From Brevibacillus fortis (GTDB lineage Bacteria; Bacillota; Bacilli; Brevibacillales; Brevibacillaceae), in contig NZ_PXZM01000003.1 in NCBI RefSeq assembly GCF_003013395.1, positions 434,001 to 498,000 on the forward strand: a stretch of DNA of 64,000 nt. Reading direction: 5' to 3'. Both the position numbers and the translations under genes were made by a program. Shown in pieces: positions 34,703 to 42,447 of this stretch. The notes below the pieces were generated by a model. The model searched no databases. It worked only from the letters and a program-made list of their open reading frames with translations, and was not told the origin of the DNA. How positions within the stretch are numbered: position 1 is the first letter of the stretch; every line of letters starts with the position of its first letter.

Positions 34703-34752
34703 CGTTTAATGAATAATGAACAGGGCCCCTTGTACGTTGTTGTGGTGGTGGG

Positions 34753-34955
34753 GAGGAAACAGGAGAAAACGCTCAGATTCTAGGGCCACCCCCTGAGGGA
34801 TTGACTGCACGACTCCATGCAAAAAGCGAAACCGCGGCCAAAGTAGTCCTTTCAGTGATGTGTTTCAGAGGTGGCCGCTTAAGGGCGTGTTTCGCTTTTT
34901 GCATGGAGTCTCCGTCGGTGTCCCTAAGATCTTCGCTGTTTTCTCCTGTTTCCTC
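34753..34955. repeat. Large imperfect palindrome I, about 203 bp
   Basis: Three pairs of perfect inverted arms are nested around one centre. The 18-bp outer arms are 34753-34770 and 34938-34955. The 22-bp middle arms are 34811-34832 and 34889-34910. The 7-bp inner arms are 34834-34840 and 34872-34878. The stretches between arms are partly complementary, for example AGATTCTAGGGCCACC against AGATCTTAGGGACACC. No reading frame with a ribosome site lies within. It could be a MITE-like or dispersed palindromic element, or encode a long structured RNA. The gap lies between converging genes. Confidence 0.85.
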
Positions 34956-35022
34956 TACGAGCTATCCATGTTTAACCTTGTTTTAAAAGACTTAAAAGAT
35001 TGAAGAATGAATCAGATACGAC

Positions 35023-35221
35023 AGAGAAGAATATTTCCAGACGTAGCGACTTGTGGAGTCCTACTAAGCGGAGAAGGGATGAGCGGGCAAAAGAAACGCA
35101 ACCGTGCTCCTACTTCGAAGCAGCTACCACTTTTGCGATTCCCCGCGAATTCCTTCGGAGCGGACAGTCTTATCCCCCAGTAGGACGGAGCCTGGAGCCT
35201 AGACTGGAAATATTCTTCTCT
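35023..35221. repeat. Large imperfect palindrome II, about 199 bp
   Basis: The outer arms 35023-35040 and 35204-35221 are 18-bp perfect inverted repeats. At the same distance inward on both sides (17 bases) lies GTCCTACT and its complement. Further inside, GCAAAAG-type segments are also mirrored. The sequences of palindromes I and II are unrelated, although their lengths are nearly equal. Confidence 0.8.
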
Positions 35222-35243
35222 CCACTACAGCCACATACCTCCA

Positions 35244-35276
35244 ATAAAAAAAGGCCCCGCCAAAGTTGGCGAAGCC
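35244..35276 (-). terminator. Terminator after the glutamate dehydrogenase gene
   Basis: On the minus strand GGCTTCGCCAA and TTGGCGGGGCC enclose a short loop and are followed by seven T residues. Confidence 0.9.
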
Positions 35277-35311
35277 ATGTTTTCTTAATATATGGAGGGT
35301 TGTTTGAAAAA

Positions 35312-36601
35312 CTATACCCAACCGCGGAAGCGAGAAGCTTCAGCCATCTTACGGGCACCAACCATGTAAGCAGACAGACGCATGTCAATGCGACGAGTTT
35401 GAGACATGGAGTATACATTTTCAAACGAACGAACCATTACTTTTTCCAACTTCTCTTCTACTTCTTCTTCAGACCAGTAGTAGCCTTGGTTGTTTTGTAC
35501 CCACTCGAAGTAGGAAACAGTCACACCACCGGCACTAGCCAGTACGTCTGGAACCAGTAGAATTCCACGCTCAGTCAAAATCTTAGTCGCTTCAAGAGTA
35601 GTTGGGCCATTTGCCGCTTCTACTACGATTTGCGCCTTGATATTGTGAGCATTTGCAGCTGTGATTTGGTTTTCGATCGCTGCTGGAACCAAAATGTCGC
35701 AGTCCAGCTCAAGAAGTTCTTTGTTGGAAATCGTGTTATTGAACAGCTTCGTAACTGTACCAAAAGAATCACGACGATCCAGCAAATAGTCAATATCCAA
35801 ACCGTTCGGATCATGCAGGGCACCGTACGCATCAGAGATACCTACGACTTTAGCGCCTGCGTCATGCATGAATTTTGCCAAGTAGCTACCAGCGTTACCA
35901 AAGCCTTGAACAACTACGCGAGCACCTTTTACTTCGATGTTGCGACGCTTCGCTGCTTCACGAATGCAAATGGTTACCCCTTTTGCAGTTGCTGTTTCGC
36001 GGCCATGGGAACCACCCAAAGCAATTGGTTTACCCGTAATGAAACCAGGCGAGTCAAATTCACGGATACGGCTATATTCGTCCATCATCCATGCCATGAT
36101 CTGTGAGTTCGTAAAGACGTCCGGAGCTGGAATATCTTTAGTAGGGCCCACAAGCTGGCTGATTGCGCGAACGTAACCGCGGCTCAGTCTTTCCAGTTCA
36201 CGGAAGGACATTTCACGCGGGTCGCAAATGATACCGCCTTTACCACCGCCATATGGCAGGTCAACGATACCGGCTTTGAGGCTCATCCAGATAGAAAGTG
36301 CTTTAACTTCATCCTCAGTAACTTCCGGGTGGAAACGAATGCCCCCCTTGGTCGGACCTACTGCATCGTTGTGCTGTGCACGATAGCCCGTAAACACCTT
36401 TACTTCGCCGTTATCCATGCGAACCGGAATGCGTACGGTCAAAACGCGTAGCGGCTCCTTCAAGAGTTCAAACATCGATTCTTGGTAACCTAGTTTCTCC
36501 AGTGCTTCCTTGATCACCGTTTGAGTTGAATGGAGCAAGTTCAATGATTCTTGCTTTTCTTTCCCTTCGGTGCTTTCGGTTACCACGTCTTGATTACCCA
36601 T
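35312..36601 (-). CDS. gudB: NAD-dependent glutamate dehydrogenase
   Basis: Deaminates glutamate to 2-oxoglutarate. 429 residues (RocG and GudB of B. subtilis are 424-427). AVGPTKGGIRFHPEV, the catalytic Lys in PYGGGKGGIICDP, PAPDVFTNSQIMAWMMDEYS and the Rossmann motif VVQGFGNAGSYLAK are present. No short duplication such as inactivates GudB in laboratory B. subtilis was noticed in the protein. The symbol follows synteny; rocG is an equally fair label. Confidence 0.93.
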   Translation of the reverse strand: MGNQDVVTESTEGKEKQESLNLLHSTQTVIKEALEKLGYQESMFELLKEPLRVLTVRIPVRMDNGEVKVFTGYRAQHNDAVGPTKGGIRFHPEVTEDEVKALSIWMSLKAGIVDLPYGGGKGGIICDPREMSFRELERLSRGYVRAISQLVGPTKDIPAPDVFTNSQIMAWMMDEYSRIREFDSPGFITGKPIALGGSHGRETATAKGVTICIREAAKRRNIEVKGARVVVQGFGNAGSYLAKFMHDAGAKVVGISDAYGALHDPNGLDIDYLLDRRDSFGTVTKLFNNTISNKELLELDCDILVPAAIENQITAANAHNIKAQIVVEAANGPTTLEATKILTERGILLVPDVLASAGGVTVSYFEWVQNNQGYYWSEEEVEEKLEKVMVRSFENVYSMSQTRRIDMRLSAYMVGARKMAEASRFRGWV

Positions 36602-36642
36602 TACTTACCACCTCAAAAATGTTTTCGGTCAATGCCGCCTTT

Positions 36643-36671
36643 AGTATACACGCTTGTATCATTTATGAGAA
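36643..36671 (-). promoter_or_regulatory. Probable promoter of the glutamate dehydrogenase gene
   Basis: On the minus strand TTCTCA (36666-36671), a 17-base spacer and TATACT (36643-36648) lie about 42 bases before the start codon. Confidence 0.6.
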
Positions 36672-36696
36672 GCTTAAAAATGTTTTTTTTCCATTT

Positions 36697-36710
36697 CGAA
36701 AACGTTTTCG
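36697..36710. promoter_or_regulatory. Palindrome resembling a CcpA (cre) site
   Basis: CGAAAACGTTTTCG is a perfect 14-bp palindrome whose core GAAAACGTTTTC resembles catabolite-responsive elements. The flanking bases do not fully fit the consensus. It lies 26 bases upstream of the -35 box of the dehydrogenase gene and 200 bases before the deacetylase gene. The rest of 36602-36912 is AT-rich and shows no gene. Confidence 0.4.
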
Positions 36711-36912
36711 TGCCTTGTTTTGCATAATCATTCAATTATTTACCATTCATTTTGAAATCGCTTTTACAAACTTCATTTTGCGCAAACAGCTTCAAATGCA
36801 CGTCCAATCATGCTTGTATTGTCCCCAAACTTGTTTCTTTCATTACAGGATTAGTGAATTTATGCCATAATGGAAAAGGTAATGGTGGAAGTTTATTCAT
36901 GGAGGTGTTTTT

Positions 36913-37656
36913 ATGAAAAAAAAATCTATTTTGTTTGTTTTTGCCCATCCCGATGACGAAACGTTTGCTTGTGGGATTTCCATTTCCAAATATAGCGAAA
37001 CAAAAACAGCCAGCTCTTATCTATTGTGTGCAACAAAAGGGCAAGCAGGGAAAGCTGGTGAACCACCGTTATGCACACCGGAAGAACTCCCTCGCTTTCG
37101 CGAGCAAGAGCTTCGCGACGCTTGTGCCATACTCGGTTTCGATCAGGTAGACGTCTGGGAATACCAGGATAAGTTCCTAAACACAGTGCCCGTAGATGAG
37201 CTCGTTACTCGTATCCACCAGGCGATTCACCAGATCCAACCGGAAATCGTCGTTACGTTTGCACCACATGGCATCTCCGGACATCCTGACCATTTGGCAA
37301 TTAGCCATGCTACCACCCAGGCTGTCCTTTCTTTAGGCCCAGATACGAGTGTACGAAAGTTCTATTATGCGACTCGCTCATCCGACGAAGGATTTGGTTC
37401 TATAAAGCCTCCCTTTACGGATCCAATCGAGAGCATTACGACGATCATTCACGCCCCGGAATACATGCAGAAAGTAGCAGATGCCTTGCGGGCGCACAGA
37501 ACACAGCACTTATCGGTAGAGCGCGTTTTCCCAGGGGTTACAAAAGGCAAACACGATTCTGTTCCGCCAAGCAATCATTACATATTGGCTTGGCACAGCC
37601 TTCCGAACTATACCATTCAAGGTAAAGAGGCTGATTTTTTTGCTGGCCTAGCATAA
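36913..37656 (+). CDS. PIG-L (LmbE-like) deacetylase, possibly bacillithiol-type
   Basis: Zinc-dependent N-deacetylase family. 247 residues. VFAHPDDETFACG at 9-21 carries the metal-binding HPDDE, and GISGHPDHLAISHA near 118 supplies the third metal ligand. ATKGQAG is typical too. Members include BshB1/BshB2, which make the bacillithiol precursor, but the substrate cannot be fixed from sequence. The ribosome site GGAGGTG is strong. It is monocistronic. Confidence 0.88.
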   Translation: MKKKSILFVFAHPDDETFACGISISKYSETKTASSYLLCATKGQAGKAGEPPLCTPEELPRFREQELRDACAILGFDQVDVWEYQDKFLNTVPVDELVTRIHQAIHQIQPEIVVTFAPHGISGHPDHLAISHATTQAVLSLGPDTSVRKFYYATRSSDEGFGSIKPPFTDPIESITTIIHAPEYMQKVADALRAHRTQHLSVERVFPGVTKGKHDSVPPSNHYILAWHSLPNYTIQGKEADFFAGLA

Positions 37657-37670
37657 TCTGTACAGACAGC

Positions 37671-37705
37671 AACAGCACCTAGTTGGTTGACTAGGTGCTG
37701 TTTTA
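37671..37705. terminator. Terminator between converging deacetylase and mecA genes
   Basis: AACAGCACCTAG and CTAGGTGCTGTT form a 12-bp stem followed by TTAT; an A-rich side exists only weakly, so it serves mainly the plus strand. Confidence 0.85.
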
Positions 37706-37729
37706 TATTCCCAGACATTTCTTTTTCGA

Positions 37730-38329
37730 TTACGTGAAATGCCTGCATATTTCTTTTACAGCATCGTCGGCAACGATCACTTTCCCGTATTCTTCCAACA
37801 CATAAATCGTTATCGGCGTCGCTTCTCCGTACTCAGAGAGGATCGCAATTAGCTTGTGATAACGCTCCTGATCCAATTCGACTTCCTCCAGCACCAGATG
37901 ATATTTCCCCTGATAGAAGTAGGCAGCTCCTCCATTGGTCAAAAGAGCGTTAATGCGATGGGCGGCTTCAACCATATGCTCAAAGTCCCGGAAGGCATAC
38001 ATGATCAAATCGCTTTCTTCCAATGTAACCTCTAGTTCGTATACATCCTCATCTTCGAACTCTTCCTCTTTTCCGTCCTTTGAGCCCGTCTTGCCACGCG
38101 TTACGATTACGACCATTCCCTGAGCTGGCAAGGCGAACACTTCAACTGCAACAGGCCCTGATACTTCAAACCCTAATTCGTGATAAGCCTGTTCCATCAT
38201 GTCGTTGAACAGTTCATGAACTTTAGGAATGTCACGCCACATGTCTTCTTTTTCTATCCCGCGCTCTGTGAGGTCGTCAAAAGTTAAAAAGATTCGTATT
38301 TTATCTTGACCAAGGCGTTCAACACGCAT
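37730..38329 (-). CDS. mecA: MecA/YpbH-family ClpC adaptor
   Basis: Delivers substrates to the ClpCP protease. 199 residues from ATG at 38329 after GAGGAGGG. The N-terminal MRVERLGQDKIRIFLTFDDL with DMWRDIPKVHELFNDMMEQA after it is the substrate-binding domain of MecA. An acidic linker (KEEEFEDEDVYELEV) precedes the C-terminal ClpC-binding domain. Length fits YpbH (about 194) as well as MecA (218), and synteny favours YpbH. The upstream in-frame extension to 38572 is unlike any family member and was dropped. Confidence 0.9.
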   Translation of the reverse strand: MRVERLGQDKIRIFLTFDDLTERGIEKEDMWRDIPKVHELFNDMMEQAYHELGFEVSGPVAVEVFALPAQGMVVIVTRGKTGSKDGKEEEFEDEDVYELEVTLEESDLIMYAFRDFEHMVEAAHRINALLTNGGAAYFYQGKYHLVLEEVELDQERYHKLIAILSEYGEATPITIYVLEEYGKVIVADDAVKEICRHFT

Positions 38330-38678
38330 GACTGTCCCTCCTCGCCATCCAGTCGTACTACAAAATATGATGGTAAGCCTGTAAGAGTTCTCCACATTCT
38401 CCGGCGAATACCTGTTGGCATTCATCCATTTTTTGATGGACTGGAAAATACGGGGTAGTCCTATCATATCACATTTAGCTACTGGAACAAAGCTACCATG
38501 GCACCTACGCATCATTCGCGTATCGATGTCGAATCCACTCGCGGATAAAGAAACTTTGTTGTTGTCTGTCATTTCCTGCGCTTTCCCAGGAAACGTTCCA
38601 CCTCATTGTTCTTCTTACCTATTTATATTTAGCCCTGCTAGTTCGGGTTCCTTCTCATTCATAAGGAGTTGTACATGA
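38330..38678. other. Intergenic region without recognised features
   Basis: 349 bases between mecA and the thioredoxin reductase-like gene. Open frames run on both strands but none has a ribosome site. The mecA promoter should be here, but no convincing -35/-10 pair was found. Confidence 0.6.
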
Positions 38679-38704
38679 AAAAACGCCCAGAATCGGCGCC
38701 TTTT
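38679..38704 (-). terminator. Probable terminator after the thioredoxin reductase-like gene
   Basis: On the minus strand a GC-rich hairpin GGCGCC...GGGCG with one shifted pair is followed by TTTTTTC directly after the stop codon. Confidence 0.55.
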
Positions 38705-39619
38705 CTACGTCTCATATTCACGCAGCCGCTTTTGAATCCAAATGGCCGCCTGAGTTCCATCGCCCATGGCAATCGACACTTGTTGAGAATGCTCATTGAT
38801 ATCTCCAACAGCCCATATGTTGGGATGATCGGTTTCTTTTGTTCGCGGATTGGTATAAATGTGCCCCTTTTCATGAATGCGTACGGTAAAACCACGTAAA
38901 AGCTCTGTCAATGCATGAGCACCAGGAAAGGCAAGAAATGCTCTTTCTGCAGACAAGCGTTCACCTGAAGAGAGCACGATTTCTTGCAATTGCCCCGACG
39001 CATGATGAAGGGCACATACTTCTTCCTCCCGATACAAAATCCCTCGCTGGCTCAGTCCAGAGAGAGCATGCGTATCCACCTGCACTTTTGCATGGTTAAT
39101 GACTGTTAACCTGTTTGTATAATAGCTGAGCTCGTCTGCCATCGAAACAGCGTGCTGGCCTGCTCCAATGATTGCCGTGTCTTTCTCTACTGTTTCATAG
39201 CCGTCACAGTCGGGACACAAGAAGATCGATGTTCCTACACAATCGGTGAAGCCAGGGATCCTTGGAAACGGATCACAAATGCCAGTCGCCAATACGAGTG
39301 TCCGTGAAGTAAGCGTATGTATGCCATTTTTCGTACCTACCGAAAATAAGCCGCTTGCGTCAGTAGCAAGCTTTGTTACCTCGTCTGTTAAAAAGCTAGC
39401 GCCGTATTTTTGTGCTTGCTCCCTTCCTACTTGACGCAAAAAATCGCCACTAACCCCCTCCGAAAATCCGAGAATGTTTCGGTAGGCTTTGGCGACTGTT
39501 GATCGACCACCTGGCATGTCAATTACTACAACGCGTCGAAGGCATCTTGCAAGCTGGATTGCGGTTTGCAACCCTGCAATCCCGCCACCGACAATGACCG
39601 TATCATACTCCACTCGCAT
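38705..39619 (-). CDS. Thioredoxin reductase-like FAD/NAD(P) oxidoreductase
   Basis: 304 residues from ATG at 39619. FAD motif VGGGIAGLQTAIQLA at 10-24, redox-active CPDC at 135-138 (FLCPDCDGYE), the second nucleotide site IIGAGQHAVSMADEL and the FAD-closing AVGDINEHSQQVSIAMGDG. This layout is that of the low-molecular-weight thioredoxin reductase family. The NAD(P) loop lacks the usual GxGxxA-HRRxxxRA match, so specificity may differ. The gene lies where ypdA occurs in Bacillus, but YpdA lacks the CxxC seen here. Confidence 0.82.
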   Translation of the reverse strand: MRVEYDTVIVGGGIAGLQTAIQLARCLRRVVVIDMPGGRSTVAKAYRNILGFSEGVSGDFLRQVGREQAQKYGASFLTDEVTKLATDASGLFSVGTKNGIHTLTSRTLVLATGICDPFPRIPGFTDCVGTSIFLCPDCDGYETVEKDTAIIGAGQHAVSMADELSYYTNRLTVINHAKVQVDTHALSGLSQRGILYREEEVCALHHASGQLQEIVLSSGERLSAERAFLAFPGAHALTELLRGFTVRIHEKGHIYTNPRTKETDHPNIWAVGDINEHSQQVSIAMGDGTQAAIWIQKRLREYET

Positions 39620-39669
39620 CCACCTGCTTATCCTTTTCCCGATAGCATTGCCCGTGGAGCATGATCTCA

Positions 39670-40344
39670 TTACTGAGCGATGGGTACCAAAACAACTTTC
39701 CCTGCAACGAGGCCTGATTCTGTATGAAGTCCATTATATTTTGCGATTCGTCCTACGTTTGAATTGTTTCCATAGTACTTTCGTGACAGCATAAACAACG
39801 TTTCGCCCTTCTTCACCACATGTTTTACGACCTTCGATTTTGCTGTAGGAGGTGTTGAAGCTTGTTTTCCCGGTGTAGCTGCCTTGCTAGTAGTACTCGC
39901 GATCTGGTTTGCCTTGTTTACAGGTGTCCCAGTCGAAGTCTGGGGTGGAGCTGGGCTCACAGCAGGTGTCTGTACGCTTGTGGTCGCCTTCACTGAATGC
40001 TCAATTGGTTTTAATTCGGTCGTTTTCGCTTTGGTAGGTGGGTTGGTTACACTTGCATTGGGATCAGGCGTAGAAGGAAGAACTACGGATACAGGCTCCT
40101 TTTCGCCTGTCTTGTTTCCTTGCGAAGTGGTACTCGGCTTGTTAACCTCTTCCACTTTAACACTACCAGAAGCTACGGACTCATGTGGGGCATTGGCTCT
40201 GTACAACTCAAGACCAATCAACCCGAAAAAAACAAATCCAAACAAGACCAATCCCGGTTGAATCCACTTTTTAAACGAGAACGACGCTTTTGGGCGAGTA
40301 TGACGGGAGCGTCGGGGTGGTAATGGATTATGCTCGAGATTCAC
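39670..40344 (-). CDS. ypbE: LysM-domain membrane protein, YpbE-like
   Basis: 224 residues. A basic cytoplasmic head, one membrane segment (PGLVLFGFVFFGLIGLELY), a long Thr/Pro/Lys linker and a single LysM repeat at the C-terminus (HVVKKGETLFMLSRKYYG, then NVGRIAKYNGL). It should span the membrane once and bind peptidoglycan outside. The start is GTG overlapping the stop of the preceding gene (GTGA). Confidence 0.88.
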   Translation of the reverse strand: MNLEHNPLPPRRSRHTRPKASFSFKKWIQPGLVLFGFVFFGLIGLELYRANAPHESVASGSVKVEEVNKPSTTSQGNKTGEKEPVSVVLPSTPDPNASVTNPPTKAKTTELKPIEHSVKATTSVQTPAVSPAPPQTSTGTPVNKANQIASTTSKAATPGKQASTPPTAKSKVVKHVVKKGETLFMLSRKYYGNNSNVGRIAKYNGLHTESGLVAGKVVLVPIAQ

Positions 40345-40919
40345 TCTTCCTCCCCCTTTTTCTTGATCGTATTTTGTAAATAAAAAGCTAACATGACGTC
40401 AATTAGGATATGAGCCACAATCGAAGGCCAAAGGGACTGATAGTAGGAAAACAACAGTCCCAAGATCCAGCTTGTACCAAATACACTTATAATCATGAGC
40501 GGTTTTTTCAAGTACCGTACGTGAATCAGCGTAAAAATAAGACTGCTCCAAAAATTCCCGGTAAGCGATTGAATAACTCCACGGAATAGCCATTCCTCTC
40601 CCACCCCTACTACCATACAGACGAGAATTGTGGTGGATGGTAACATGGTCCCAAAAACTTTTTCATTGATACTGCCATCATCTTGCCATCGCTTGGGCAA
40701 GTAATGATCCATCGCAATACTCGCGGTGATAATGCCTGCGGCTACAGACATGGCCCACAGCACGGCATTCCAACCTGGCAATGTAAACAAGGAAAGGGTA
40801 GCATCCCAGCCCAGTACCAATAAGCTACCGGCAGCAGCCACTCCCATCACGATTCCTTGTGTCAACCATAGATTCAGCCGAAGAGTGGCTTCATCCACCT
40901 CTAGCCGATCTTCCCTCAC
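40341..40919 (-). CDS. ypbD: CPBP-family intramembrane protease, YpbD-like
   Basis: 192 residues from GTG at 40919, ten bases after GGAGA. Six or so membrane segments. The three motifs of CPBP (Rce1-like) proteases are present: VGEEWLFRGVIQ, FTLIHVRYL and VAHILIDVMLAF, holding the conserved Glu and His residues. Substrate is unknown. It lies between recQ and the LysM gene, as in B. subtilis. Confidence 0.9.
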   Translation of the reverse strand: MREDRLEVDEATLRLNLWLTQGIVMGVAAAGSLLVLGWDATLSLFTLPGWNAVLWAMSVAAGIITASIAMDHYLPKRWQDDGSINEKVFGTMLPSTTILVCMVVGVGEEWLFRGVIQSLTGNFWSSLIFTLIHVRYLKKPLMIISVFGTSWILGLLFSYYQSLWPSIVAHILIDVMLAFYLQNTIKKKGEEE

Positions 40920-40935
40920 TCGATGTTTCTCTCCT

Positions 40936-42447
40936 TTATTTGTTCGGCAAAAGAGTGTGTAACGCCTGCCGCAAATTCCATCTGATTTGTTCATTCTTTG
41001 CGATTGCATTGTCATTCGTTTTGAAGTAGGCATCCTTCGTTAGACCGCATTTCTTACAGCAGTACAGATCAAATTGATGATCGTTTTCTTTGAAATACGT
41101 ATTGATGCTCGCACGCAAGCAGTTTTCTCCTCGTACGTAAGATACCATTTCTGCCAGTTTTCTTTGTTTAAAGCTTTTTCTTTTTTCCGTTTCCTGCCAA
41201 ATGATTTGAGCCTTCGGATACGATTCTCCCGCAGCGGCAACTTCGTATGAGGCCAGCACCCTTTCCGCATAAAAAGCAAGAAGTGCGCTCATTTCTTCTG
41301 ATATATCTGCCATCGCTAATGCCTCGTTCGTCAAGGGTACTCCGGAATTGCACAACTGGTCGTATTTCTGAACTTGCGCTTGTGTCGGGTACTCCTTCTC
41401 CAGCATGTGCTGATGAATCTGCAGATCGTCCCACGAAAATAAAAGCAGCGCATACCCTGGCTTGCCGTCACGACCGATCCGCCCTATTTCTTGTGCGTAT
41501 GCCTCCAGACTGGCTGGCATCTGATAATGGATGACGTAGCGAATATCTGACTTATCGATTCCCATACCAAATGCATTGGTTGCAATAATAACATCCAGTT
41601 CTCCCGCGAGAAATTGGGATTGGATCAGCATTCTCTCCATGCTGTTCATGCCGCCGTGGTAACCGTGAACGCGTTTTTTCCCGTCTAGTTGATAAGAGGC
41701 TGCCAACACATCTACAGCTTGTCTCGTGCTACAGTAAACGATCCCAGGGCCCTGCAAACGATCTATCTGATCAAATACATAAGAACGCCTGTCACTTTCC
41801 TCCGTAACTTCAACCAGATCATAGGCGATATTTGCCCGATTAAGGGACTGCAACACGACATCTTCCTTTTCAATGGAAAACAAGCTGCAAATTTCCTCAC
41901 GAACAGTCGCTGTCGCAGTTGCCGTCACAGCCAGAACAGGCGGTGCTCCCAACTGTTTCACGACTTCCGGCAATCGCAAGTAATCTGTACGAAAGTCATG
42001 TCCCCATTGCGAGATGCAATGCGCTTCATCAATAGCGATTAGAGACACTCTCGCCCGCTTTAACACCTGCTGAACATAGGGCTGTTGAAGTTTTTCCGGA
42101 GAAACATACAACAGCTTGTACGCTCCTTCCGCGAGCCCTTTTAAGATTTCGCGGGACTCTGTCGGATCCTGCATGCTGTTCAAATAGGTAGCCGGAATTT
42201 TTTTTCGCGCTCGAAGCTGCTGCACCTGATCGACCATCAAGGAGATTAGTGGGGAAACCACGACGGTCAGACCCGGCAAAAGCAATGCTGGCAGCTGATA
42301 CGTCACTGATTTCCCGCCACCTGTTGCTAATAACCCGAGAACACTTCGTCCACGCAATAGACGCTCAATTATGGACTCCTGACCGGGGCGAAATGAGTCG
42401 TATCCGAAATGCAGCATTAATCTGTCGGACATTAGCTGATTATTCAT
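40936..42447 (-). CDS. recQ: ATP-dependent DNA helicase RecQ
   Basis: 503 residues. Walker A in LLATGGGKSVTYQLPAL, VSPLISLMVDQ, DEAHCISQWGHDFR (DEAH box), AVTATATATVREEI, and motif VI GRIGRDGKPGYALLLF. A C-terminal segment with CCKKC-like cysteines (LYCCKKCGL) may bind zinc. A classical HRDC domain was not recognised, so it is the short Bacillus YpbC type. The ATG overlaps the TGA of ypbB. Confidence 0.95.
   Translation of the reverse strand: MNNQLMSDRLMLHFGYDSFRPGQESIIERLLRGRSVLGLLATGGGKSVTYQLPALLLPGLTVVVSPLISLMVDQVQQLRARKKIPATYLNSMQDPTESREILKGLAEGAYKLLYVSPEKLQQPYVQQVLKRARVSLIAIDEAHCISQWGHDFRTDYLRLPEVVKQLGAPPVLAVTATATATVREEICSLFSIEKEDVVLQSLNRANIAYDLVEVTEESDRRSYVFDQIDRLQGPGIVYCSTRQAVDVLAASYQLDGKKRVHGYHGGMNSMERMLIQSQFLAGELDVIIATNAFGMGIDKSDIRYVIHYQMPASLEAYAQEIGRIGRDGKPGYALLLFSWDDLQIHQHMLEKEYPTQAQVQKYDQLCNSGVPLTNEALAMADISEEMSALLAFYAERVLASYEVAAAGESYPKAQIIWQETEKRKSFKQRKLAEMVSYVRGENCLRASINTYFKENDHQFDLYCCKKCGLTKDAYFKTNDNAIAKNEQIRWNLRQALHTLLPNK

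Noticed and set aside
35000-35560. 186-codon plus-strand frame over palindrome II and gudB 3' end
   Set aside because: It crosses the palindrome and the gudB terminator and coding region and lacks a ribosome site; not a transposase or toxin by sequence.
38330-38572. In-frame N-terminal extension of MecA
   Set aside because: No family similarity; the ATG at 38329 has GAGGAGGG and gives the canonical N-terminus.
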